A DNA stretch of 64,000 nucleotides from Mangrovihabitans endophyticus. GTDB lineage: Bacteria; Actinomycetota; Actinomycetes; Mycobacteriales; Micromonosporaceae. The stretch is taken from NCBI RefSeq assembly GCF_014646155.1, contig NZ_BMMX01000001.1:359720-423719 (forward strand). The letters are read 5' to 3'. The notes below the pieces were generated by a model, which was not told where the DNA came from, ran no database searches, and saw only the letters and a program-made list of their open reading frames with translations. Shown in pieces: positions 49,582 through 57,372 of the stretch (positions within the stretch are counted from its first letter, which is position 1; each line of letters begins with the position of its first letter). The position numbers were made by a program, and so were the translations under genes.

Positions 49582-50924
49582 GCGGCACCATGACCCCCGG
49601 TGGTGCGCGCACGTCGAGTGACACCTCGTCGACGTCGGCGGCGCTCGTCGCCGACTACGGCAGCCCTCTCTACGTCTACGAGCTGCGGGAAGCCGAGCGA
49701 GCCGCCACCGAACTCCGGCGATGTCTGCCCGGGCCCAGCACGCTCTACTACTCGCTCAAGGCCAACCCGCATCCGGTGCTCGCGGGTGCCCTTCACGCCG
49801 CGGGCTGCCAGGCCGAGATCAGCTCGACGGGGGAGCTTGAGGCGGCCCTGCAGGCGGGTTTCCCCGGCCGCCGGTGCCTGTACACCGGCCCCGGTAAGAG
49901 CCGGCCGGAGATCTCCGTCGCCCTCACCGCAGGCGTACGCAACTTCTCTGTCGAGTCCGCGGTCGACTATCGCAAGGTCGCCGGGGCGGCGTCGGCGCTC
50001 GGTGTCACGGCGCGCTGTCTGCTGCGCGTCAATTCGCAACGCAGCCACGGCGGCAGCGGGCTGCGGATGACAGGTGCCGCCACGCAGTTCGGCGTGGACG
50101 TGGCCGAGGTGCGGCGCGTCCCGGGTGCCTTCGCACCGCTGCCGGGCGCCCGGATCACCGGCTTGCACTTCTTCCCGCTCAGCAACGCGGAGGCATGGCA
50201 GACGATTGCCGACGAGATGGTCGCGAGCATCGCCGAAGCCGTCCACCTGCAGGCGCAGCTCGGCGTCGAGCTGCAGGTGGTGGACCTGGGCGGCGGGTTC
50301 GCCGCGCCCTATGCCGTCGGCGGTGCGCCCGCGGACTACTCCCCGCTGCGCCCGGTTCTCGAGACGGCGCTGGACTCGCATGTGCCCGGCTGGCGGTCCG
50401 GAAGACCCGAGATCGCCTTCGAATCCGGACGGTTCCTGGTGGGCCGGTGCGGCCGGCTGCTGTGCACGGTCGAGGACGTGAAGCGCAGCGGAGACGGCAC
50501 CTTCGTGGTGCTGGACGGTGGCATCAACCAGTTGGGCGGCCTGTCCGGGCTGGGGCGTCTGCTGCCGCTCAAGGCCGAGATCCAGCAGGTCGCGGAGCGC
50601 GGCGGCGATGCCCGCCCGGATGCGGAAATCGCCGGCGCTCAGGTGTTCCAGGGCGCGGCCGCGGTCGTCGGACCACTGTGCACGCCCGCGGACCGGCTCG
50701 CCGCCGGGCAGGCGCTGGTGGGCGTACGCCCCGGGGATCTGATCGAGATACCCAACGTCGGCGCGTACGGCCTGAGCGCGAGCCTCGTCGGGTTTCTCAG
50801 CCGGCCCGCGGCCGCCGAGGTGGTATTGCGTGACGGGAGGCCGTGCGATGCATCCCGTCTGACGCTGCGCCGCGTGCCCGTCCGCCGGTCCGCGCGAGAC
50901 AGCCCCGACCAACCGGGAGAGTGA
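49578..50924 (+). CDS. PLP-dependent decarboxylase, alanine-racemase fold (DapDC/ODC/BtrK type), 448 aa
   Basis: TLYYSLKANPHPVLAGALH carries the PLP lysine, LHFFPLSNAEA and VDLGGGFAAPY line the barrel and phosphate site, and VVGPLCTPADRLA holds the active-site Cys of fold-type III decarboxylases. Butirosin BtrK decarboxylates a glutamyl group while it is bound to an acyl carrier. A ligase, a flavoprotein and a carrier protein sit in the same operon, so on-carrier decarboxylation is likely here too. The ATG overlaps the ligase stop, and the TGA overlaps the next ATG by one base. Confidence 0.88.
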   Translation: MSGTMTPGGARTSSDTSSTSAALVADYGSPLYVYELREAERAATELRRCLPGPSTLYYSLKANPHPVLAGALHAAGCQAEISSTGELEAALQAGFPGRRCLYTGPGKSRPEISVALTAGVRNFSVESAVDYRKVAGAASALGVTARCLLRVNSQRSHGGSGLRMTGAATQFGVDVAEVRRVPGAFAPLPGARITGLHFFPLSNAEAWQTIADEMVASIAEAVHLQAQLGVELQVVDLGGGFAAPYAVGGAPADYSPLRPVLETALDSHVPGWRSGRPEIAFESGRFLVGRCGRLLCTVEDVKRSGDGTFVVLDGGINQLGGLSGLGRLLPLKAEIQQVAERGGDARPDAEIAGAQVFQGAAAVVGPLCTPADRLAAGQALVGVRPGDLIEIPNVGAYGLSASLVGFLSRPAAAEVVLRDGRPCDASRLTLRRVPVRRSARDSPDQPGE

Positions 50925-52102
50925 TGGAGTTGTCCCAGCGAAGTGCGGCGCTTGAGGCAGCGGCCCGGGTACGTACGATCCTGCGTCAACACGCGGGCGC
51001 AGCCGACGAGCAGGCTCGGGTCTGCGAACCGGGCATGGCCGAACTGCGGCGCAGCGGCCTCATGGGGCTGCTGGTTCCCCAGGAACGCGGCGGCCTCGGC
51101 GGTGATCTCTCGGACCTGGTCGAGATCGCGCAGGTGCTCGCCGACGGCTGCACCTCCACGGCGATGATCTGGGCCATGCACTGCCAGCAGGCCGACGTGC
51201 TGATCCACTTCGCCGCTCAGCCGCTCCGCGACCGGCTGCTGCCCCGGATCGCACGGGGAGAGCTCTATCTGGCGTCGGTCACCACCGGTCCGAGCACCGG
51301 CGGTCATCTGCTGTCCAGCGCCTCCCCGCTCACGGACACGGAACAGGGACTGTGGGTCGACCGCGAGGCGCCCATCGTAACCGGAGGGCTCGTCGCCGAC
51401 GGCTTCCTGATCACGATGCGCAGTTCACCGGACGCCCCGGAGAACGAGGTGTCGCTGGTCTACGCCGACCGTGATCAGATGGACGTCGTCGAACGTGGGG
51501 ACTGGGACACGCTGGGCATGCGCGGCACGCATAGCGTCGGGCTCAAGCTGAGCGGTGCGGTGCCCCGCTCCCAGGTGGTGGGCGGGGACGGCGCGTTCCG
51601 CACGGTGGCCCTGGAAAGCATGGCCCCGGTGGGGCATCTGGCCTGGGCCGCCTGTTGGCTCGGCGCGGCCCGCAGCGCGCTGGGCGAGCTCGTCGGCCTG
51701 CTCCGGTCCGCCGAACGGCCGGGCAGCATCGACATCCGCTCCGAACTGGTGGCCGAGCGGCTGGCGCGGATCCGGATGGACCTGGAGCTGGTCGGCGCCT
51801 ACCTGTGCAGGGTGACCGCCGAGGTGAGCCAGTTGCGAGCCGCGGGCGCGAGCCTGGCCGGTACGGCCACGCAGATTCATCTGAACACCCTGAAGGTCAT
51901 CGCCGCGGACCTGACCTTCCGCAGCGTCGACCGGATGGTGCAGCTCGCCGGCCTGTCCCTCGGTTATCGGCGCGGGTCTGCCCTGCCCCTCGAACGCCAC
52001 TTCCGCGACCTGCGCTCGGCCGCACTGAACTATGCGAACGACCGCCTGCTGACCGCCACCGGAGCACTGACGCTGATGGACCGCTCGGTAAACCTGGCGT
52101 GA
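50924..52102 (+). CDS. Acyl-CoA-dehydrogenase-like flavoprotein, 392 aa
   Basis: LRRSGLMGLLVPQERGGLGG is the N-terminal acyl-CoA dehydrogenase motif, CTSTAMIWAMHCQQADVL the middle helix, LASVTTGPSTGGHLLSS and WDTLGMRGTHSVGLKLSG the FAD region, and AADLTFRSVDRMVQLAGLSLGYRRGSALPLERHFRDLRSA the C-terminal helices. It lacks an obvious catalytic Glu at the usual place by eye. It may therefore be a carrier-bound amino-acyl dehydrogenase, or an oxygenase of the same fold. Placement between decarboxylase and carrier points to oxidation of the tethered intermediate. Confidence 0.85.
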   Translation: MELSQRSAALEAAARVRTILRQHAGAADEQARVCEPGMAELRRSGLMGLLVPQERGGLGGDLSDLVEIAQVLADGCTSTAMIWAMHCQQADVLIHFAAQPLRDRLLPRIARGELYLASVTTGPSTGGHLLSSASPLTDTEQGLWVDREAPIVTGGLVADGFLITMRSSPDAPENEVSLVYADRDQMDVVERGDWDTLGMRGTHSVGLKLSGAVPRSQVVGGDGAFRTVALESMAPVGHLAWAACWLGAARSALGELVGLLRSAERPGSIDIRSELVAERLARIRMDLELVGAYLCRVTAEVSQLRAAGASLAGTATQIHLNTLKVIAADLTFRSVDRMVQLAGLSLGYRRGSALPLERHFRDLRSAALNYANDRLLTATGALTLMDRSVNLA

Positions 52103-52136
52103 CCACGCCGTCTAGGCATGAACAGGAGAATGAAGG

Positions 52137-52400
52137 ATGACGAGTGCCGACTGGCCGGATGACTTCGAGAAGGCGGTCCGTCAGCACCTCCCGCTGCTCG
52201 CAGACGGGACGGCGCTCACCTCGGAAGCGTCCCTGCTCGCCCTGGGCCTGGACTCGCTGGCCACGGTGGGATTGCTGGTGGAGGTGGAGGAGACCTTCGC
52301 CGTTCAGTTCCCCGACGAGGACCTCCGAGCCGAGACCTTCGCCACCCCCGCCACGCTGTGGGCGGTCGTGGTACGGCTGCGCGACGGGGCCGCAACGTGA
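52137..52400 (+). CDS. Acyl/peptidyl carrier protein, 87 aa
   Basis: It is a free-standing carrier domain with the phosphopantetheine serine in LLALGLDSLATVGLLVEVEE near residue 37. The later FPDEDLRAETFATPATLW is typical of ACPs. Size and position suit the tether for the ligase, decarboxylase and flavoprotein encoded just upstream. The stop overlaps the GTG of the condensation gene as GTGA, consistent with hand-over of its cargo to that protein. Confidence 0.9.
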   Translation: MTSADWPDDFEKAVRQHLPLLADGTALTSEASLLALGLDSLATVGLLVEVEETFAVQFPDEDLRAETFATPATLWAVVVRLRDGAAT

Positions 52401-53728
52401 CCGGCGACCACACGCCGAGCCCGCTGACGTTCGGCCAACTGTCGGTGTGGCGCGTCATGGAGACGTATCCGCTGGAACGCTGGTCGGAGACCTATCTGCG
52501 GGATTGCATCCCGGTGCCCGCCGACACCACCACGGATCAGGTCATCCAGGCGATCGGCACGCTGTCCCGCAGACACGAGTCGCTGCGCACCCTGTTCGAC
52601 GACTCCCAGTCCGGCCCACGCCAGCACGTCCGGCCCGCGCAGGAGGCGGTGGCCGTCGAGGTCGTCGAGCACGACGACGCCACCGCGGTCGCCACACGGC
52701 TGGCCGAGGAGCGGATGGTCAGGGAGAGCGAATTCGGCCGCCGGTTCGCCGTGGTCACCCGCGAAGGGGCGCCGCACCACGTCGCGGTCGTCGTCGACCA
52801 CATCGTTTCCGACGGCTTCGGGCTGATCCGACTGGTATCGGAGTTGTCCACACTGATGGGAGCGGACAGTCCAGCAGGCGAGCGGTGGCTGGCCGAGACC
52901 CCGCCCGCCCCGCGCGACCTCGCCGTGGAGCAGCGATCGGAGGCACATCACTCGCGCCGGACCACGGTCGTGCGCCATTGGCAGCACCTACTGCGTACGC
53001 TGCCGGACAAACACTTTCCGGTCCCCCGATCCGCCGGGGACATCCCCGGCAGGATCGAGGCCGTCCTGTACTCGGCGGGTGCACGGGTGGCGCTGGAACT
53101 GCTCTCCGCGCGCACCGACGCCTCGCCACAGACGTTGCTGCTGTCGCTGAGCGCGGTGGCGTGCGCCACCGTCACCGGTGCCGAGCAGCCGGTGCTGACT
53201 CTGCAGTCGGGCAATCGGTTCGACCCGCGCTGGAAGTCCATCGTCAGTTCCATGAACCAGTACGCACCGATTCCGGTCGACCTGGGCCCGCCTCAGGCGC
53301 CGTACGGCGATTATCTGTCCCGCCTGAGCACATCGTCTCTCACGGCGTACCGGAGGGGCTCTTACGACTACGACGCGATCACCGACCTGGTGCGTCGGGA
53401 AAGAAAGGTCGAGCTCGGCTTCGACAACTTCTTCAACTTCATGCCGACCGACATCGTCGCCCGGCCGGCCGGCCAGTTGGACGGGTATCCGCCGCCTCGT
53501 GTCGTGCAGAGCAGACCGAACCGGCAGATCGGACCCCGCTTCGACATCAAGATCCGCCCGGGTGCCGAGATGCCGGTCGTCATTCGTGCCGACCCCCGGC
53601 TGTTGCCGGCACCGCGATTGCAGGCGCTTGCCGGATGGTTTCACGAGCAGCTTTACCGGCTGGCCGACGGAACCGACACCACCGTGCGTCAGGTAGCCGA
53701 CCGCTGCGCACTCGCCCTGGAAGTGTGA
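52397..53728 (+). CDS. Free-standing NRPS condensation-domain protein, 443 aa
   Basis: It is a single condensation fold starting PSPLTFGQLSVWRVME. The catalytic motif is DHIVSDG, with the first His of HHxxxDG replaced by Asp but the catalytic second His kept. TLQSGNRFDPRWKSIVSSMNQYAP matches the protein at 12302-13606, so the two are paralogues at opposite ends of the window. It follows the carrier gene with a GTGA overlap and probably joins the carrier-bound amine or acid to a partner in trans. Confidence 0.87.
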   Translation: MTGDHTPSPLTFGQLSVWRVMETYPLERWSETYLRDCIPVPADTTTDQVIQAIGTLSRRHESLRTLFDDSQSGPRQHVRPAQEAVAVEVVEHDDATAVATRLAEERMVRESEFGRRFAVVTREGAPHHVAVVVDHIVSDGFGLIRLVSELSTLMGADSPAGERWLAETPPAPRDLAVEQRSEAHHSRRTTVVRHWQHLLRTLPDKHFPVPRSAGDIPGRIEAVLYSAGARVALELLSARTDASPQTLLLSLSAVACATVTGAEQPVLTLQSGNRFDPRWKSIVSSMNQYAPIPVDLGPPQAPYGDYLSRLSTSSLTAYRRGSYDYDAITDLVRRERKVELGFDNFFNFMPTDIVARPAGQLDGYPPPRVVQSRPNRQIGPRFDIKIRPGAEMPVVIRADPRLLPAPRLQALAGWFHEQLYRLADGTDTTVRQVADRCALALEV

Positions 53729-53734
53729 AACTCG

Positions 53735-55594
53735 ATGACCCGATGGCGAATCGTGGGACGGCAACGCCTCCAACTGCTGAAGCTGCTCCGCTGGGCAGGG
53801 CGCCCGGCGCTGAGTGGGCTGCTGCTGGCTCACCTGGCGGCTGCCCTGGCGCCGGCGGCCACCGCGCTGGTTACAGGTTGGCTGCTCACCCGGGCCCTCC
53901 AATCGAGGTCGGCCGGCGAAATGCTGCCTCACCTGGTCTTCGTGGCGGTCGTGGTGTTGGTGGGCCAGTGCACGGAGTTCCTCCGCGAGCCGCTCGACAT
54001 TCTCGCGGCCCGCAGAATCGACGGCCGGCTGCGCTCCGAGGTGCGCCGTCGGGTGGCCGAGCCACCGGGCATCGCCCACCTCGACGAAGCCGGCTACACC
54101 ATGGACGTGGCCCGGGTGTCAGAGCTCGGTGGCTGGCGCACCCGCACCCCCGGCACCGGTGCCGTCGGCCAGCTCATCCTCCTGGGGCGGCTGGCCGGAG
54201 CCATCGGCTGCGCCGCGGTGCTGGTCCGGTTCGAGCCCTGGCTGGGTATCGCGCTGCTGGCCGCCACCCTGCTGATGCGGTCCGTCATCCGGCGGCAATG
54301 GGTTCGCCTGGGCACCATTTGGGACGCCCGGGCCGGAGACCGGAACCGGATGGAGTACTGGTCGGACACGCTCACCGGGTCGGCGGCGGCCAAGGAGGTG
54401 CGCCTGTTCGGCCTCGGCGGCTGGCTCAACGCCCGGCATCGAGCGCAGTCCGAGGAATGGCTGGGCGAGATCTGGCGGGAGCGGCGCGGCATCCTGCGCC
54501 GGCAGTGGGTCACGTTCGCCCTCGCCGGGGCGGCGGGCTTCGCGGCGCTGTACGCCCCCGGCACGGCCATGGCGGACGGTGACCTGACGTCGGGAAATCT
54601 GGTGACGATGATCCTCGCTGCGTGGGGGGTCTTCGCTGCGGGCGTCATGGGCCATGAGGCGTTCGACATCGAATACGCCACGGGGGCCCTGCAGGCGTTG
54701 GGGCGAATGCGCAGGCACGGGCACGCCACCGCAGCGCAGGACACCGGGAACCGGTCGGCCCCCGAAACGGCCCCGCACGTCAGCTTCCAGGGAATCGGGT
54801 TTTCCTATCCGGGGTCCGAGCGCAAGGTGCTCGACGGCCTGGACCTGGAGATCCGCCCCGGCGAGGTGCTGGCCGTCGTGGGGCGCAACGGCGCGGGGAA
54901 GACCACCCTGCTGAAGGTCCTCGCCGGATTGCAGCAGCCGACGAAGGGGCGGGTGAGTATCGACGGAACCGACCTGGACCGGATCGACATCACGTCGTGG
55001 CGAAGCCGCATCTCCGCGGTCTTCCAGGACTTCGTGCACTATCCGCTCACGGTCCGAGAGAACATCGCACTCGGCGCGCCGGAGGCTGAGGCCACCGACG
55101 AGACCGTCATGGCCGCGGCCGAGGCTGCGGATGCCGGTGATCTGATCGACCGGCTTCCCCGGGGGCTGGACACGCTGCTCACCCGCGAACACCGGGGCGG
55201 TGTCGATGTCTCCGGCGGGCAGTGGCAGAAGATCGCCATCGCCCGCGCGATGTTCGCGGTGGCCCACGGCCGCAGACTGCTCATCCTCGATGAACCTACC
55301 GCCCATCTCGATGTCAAGGCCGAGATGGCCTTCTACGAACAGGTGATCGCGACCGTCACGGGTGTGAGCGTCGTGGTGATCTCACACCGGCTGTCCACCG
55401 TGCGCAGGGCCGACCGGATCCTGCTGCTGACCGGGGGGCGAGTCACCGAGGCGGGCAACCACGTCGAGCTCATGAACCTGGGCGGCGACTACGCGAGGCT
55501 GTACCGGCTCCAGGCCGACCGCTTCGGCGGCGGCCTGACGGCCGGCGCGGCGACGACCGTGGCGACGGCGCATACCGAGGGAGCAGAGGCATGA
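53735..55594 (+). CDS. ABC half-exporter 1 (membrane domain plus ATPase), 619 aa
   Basis: The N-terminal 330 residues contain hydrophobic segments such as GLLLAHLAAALAPAATALVTGWLL and HLVFVAVVVLVG. The ATPase has Walker A GRNGAGKTTLLKVL near 383, a signature VSGGQWQKIAIARAM near 492 and Walker B LLILDEPTAHLD near 516. It begins six bases after the condensation gene and overlaps the second half-exporter as ATGA, so the two should form a heterodimer. A likely role is export of the NRPS product or self-resistance. Confidence 0.9.
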   Translation: MTRWRIVGRQRLQLLKLLRWAGRPALSGLLLAHLAAALAPAATALVTGWLLTRALQSRSAGEMLPHLVFVAVVVLVGQCTEFLREPLDILAARRIDGRLRSEVRRRVAEPPGIAHLDEAGYTMDVARVSELGGWRTRTPGTGAVGQLILLGRLAGAIGCAAVLVRFEPWLGIALLAATLLMRSVIRRQWVRLGTIWDARAGDRNRMEYWSDTLTGSAAAKEVRLFGLGGWLNARHRAQSEEWLGEIWRERRGILRRQWVTFALAGAAGFAALYAPGTAMADGDLTSGNLVTMILAAWGVFAAGVMGHEAFDIEYATGALQALGRMRRHGHATAAQDTGNRSAPETAPHVSFQGIGFSYPGSERKVLDGLDLEIRPGEVLAVVGRNGAGKTTLLKVLAGLQQPTKGRVSIDGTDLDRIDITSWRSRISAVFQDFVHYPLTVRENIALGAPEAEATDETVMAAAEAADAGDLIDRLPRGLDTLLTREHRGGVDVSGGQWQKIAIARAMFAVAHGRRLLILDEPTAHLDVKAEMAFYEQVIATVTGVSVVVISHRLSTVRRADRILLLTGGRVTEAGNHVELMNLGGDYARLYRLQADRFGGGLTAGAATTVATAHTEGAEA

Positions 55595-57372
55595 GGACCG
55601 ATTCCAGCGTGGTGCTCGCCATGCTCCGCATCGCATATCGGGCCGACGCCAAGGCCACCACCACCGTGCTGGTATTGGCGTTCATCAACGCCGTTGCCGT
55701 GGCCGCCACCGGCCTCAGCGTGCGCAACCTGTCCAACGCCGCAGGGCTCGGCGCTGAGCGGCGCATCCTGCTGGCGGCCGCGATCGGCGCCCTCGCCTAC
55801 GCCCTGATCGCCTCGGCCCAGCGCGTGCAGCACAACCTGCAGGTCGACCTGACCGAGCGGGTCGACCTCGTTCTGTGCCAGCGGCTGAACGCGATGACCG
55901 CCGGCGCCCCGACCCTCGAGCATCTCGAACGCACCGATTTTCTGGACCGGTTGAGCCAGATCCGGTCGAGCACGGAGACCCTCGCGGGCGCCTGCTGGGG
56001 AGCGATCAGCGGTGCGTCGTCTCTGCTGAGCCTCGGGCTGAGCGCGTGGCTGCTGGCCGGCGTGCACCCGGTGCTGTGCGCGTTGGTACTGCTCGCTGTC
56101 CCACCGTTGTATTTCTCCCGCCGGGCGTCGGCGCTGCTGGCCCGTGCCCGGGACGAGAGCGCCGAGGGCGAGCGCCGCGAACGACGCCTTCATCGACTCT
56201 GCACCTCGCCGGGGGCGGCCAAGGAACTGCGGATCAGCGGCAGCGATCAGGACGTGGACAGGCGCGCGTCCGACTACTGGGACGGCGTCACCGTGCGGCT
56301 CGTGCGGGCGATGCGTGCCGCGTCGCTCTGGCAGATCGCGGGCTGGGCCGGCTTCGCCGTGGGCTATCTGGCCGCCTTGGCCTTCGTTGCCGACGAGGTG
56401 AGCCAGGGCCGGGGCACCCCTGGTGACCTGCTGATGGTGGCCAGCCTTTCGGCATACCTGCGCACGCAGCTCTCCACCACGGTCACCGGCCTGTCCCAGC
56501 TTGCTGAAGGGCGCCACACCATCCGCCATCTCCGTTGGCTCCAGGCACACACTCGGCAGCAGGCGCATCGCGGCACCACGCCGGCGCCGGAGCGGCTCAC
56601 CGACGGCATCCGGCTGAGCGGGGTGACTTTCACCTATCCCGGTACGGACCAGCCCGTGTTGCGCAACGTGGATCTGCACCTGCCGGCGGGCTCCACGGTG
56701 GCGGTCGTCGGCATCAACGGCGCGGGCAAGACGACCCTGGTGAAGCTGCTCACCGGGATGTACGAACCGGCGCAAGGCGACGTCCTGGTCGACGGCGTAC
56801 CACTGCGCGAGATGCGTCTGGAGGACTGGCGTGCCCGAACGACCGCCGCCTTCCAGGACTTCTTCACGCTGGAGGGCAGAGTCCTGCACACCGTCGGCGT
56901 CGGCGACGTGCCGCGCGTCGACGACGCCGCCGCGGTGGGGGCAGCGGTGGAGGCGGCACAGGCAGGGGAGGTGGTGGAGCGACTGCCGCACGGGCTCGAC
57001 GCGATGCTCGGCCGGACCTTCGGCGGGCCCGAACTGTCCCACGGCCAATGGCAGAAGCTGGCGCTGAGCCGCGCGCTGATGCGGACCGGGCCACTGCTGG
57101 CCGTGCTGGACGAGCCGACCGCCGCCCTCGACCCCCAGGTCGAGCACGAGCTTTACGCGCAGTTCACCGGACCCGGCCGACCGGCGAACAGCAGCGTCGG
57201 CGGCATCACCCTGCTGGTCTCTCATCGATTCTCGACGGTCCGTACTGCGGACCTCATCGTCGTGCTCGACCGAGGCCGCGTGGCGGAGCTGGGCACACAC
57301 GACGAACTCAGCCGTGGGCAGGGCCGGTACGCCGAGCTCTACGCCGCCCAGAGCATGGCGTACGCGCCGTGA
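55591..57372 (+). CDS. ABC half-exporter 2, 593 aa
   Basis: Membrane segments (TTTVLVLAFINAVAVAATG, LLAAAIGALAYALIAS, LLSLGLSAWLLAGVHPVLCALVLLAVPPLYF) precede Walker A GINGAGKTTLVKLL near 373, a signature LSHGQWQKLALSRAL near 482 and Walker B LLAVLDEPTAALD near 503. The signature has SHGQ instead of SGGQ, as is common when one half of a heterodimer has a weaker ATP site. Overlaps at both ends tie it to its partner and to the NRPS gene. Confidence 0.9.
   Translation: MRTDSSVVLAMLRIAYRADAKATTTVLVLAFINAVAVAATGLSVRNLSNAAGLGAERRILLAAAIGALAYALIASAQRVQHNLQVDLTERVDLVLCQRLNAMTAGAPTLEHLERTDFLDRLSQIRSSTETLAGACWGAISGASSLLSLGLSAWLLAGVHPVLCALVLLAVPPLYFSRRASALLARARDESAEGERRERRLHRLCTSPGAAKELRISGSDQDVDRRASDYWDGVTVRLVRAMRAASLWQIAGWAGFAVGYLAALAFVADEVSQGRGTPGDLLMVASLSAYLRTQLSTTVTGLSQLAEGRHTIRHLRWLQAHTRQQAHRGTTPAPERLTDGIRLSGVTFTYPGTDQPVLRNVDLHLPAGSTVAVVGINGAGKTTLVKLLTGMYEPAQGDVLVDGVPLREMRLEDWRARTTAAFQDFFTLEGRVLHTVGVGDVPRVDDAAAVGAAVEAAQAGEVVERLPHGLDAMLGRTFGGPELSHGQWQKLALSRALMRTGPLLAVLDEPTAALDPQVEHELYAQFTGPGRPANSSVGGITLLVSHRFSTVRTADLIVVLDRGRVAELGTHDELSRGQGRYAELYAAQSMAYAP

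Noticed and set aside
56535..57368. N-terminal extension of the serine NRPS by 278 residues
   Set aside because: This stretch is the second ABC half-exporter read in another phase. The condensation domain begins immediately at GTG 57369.
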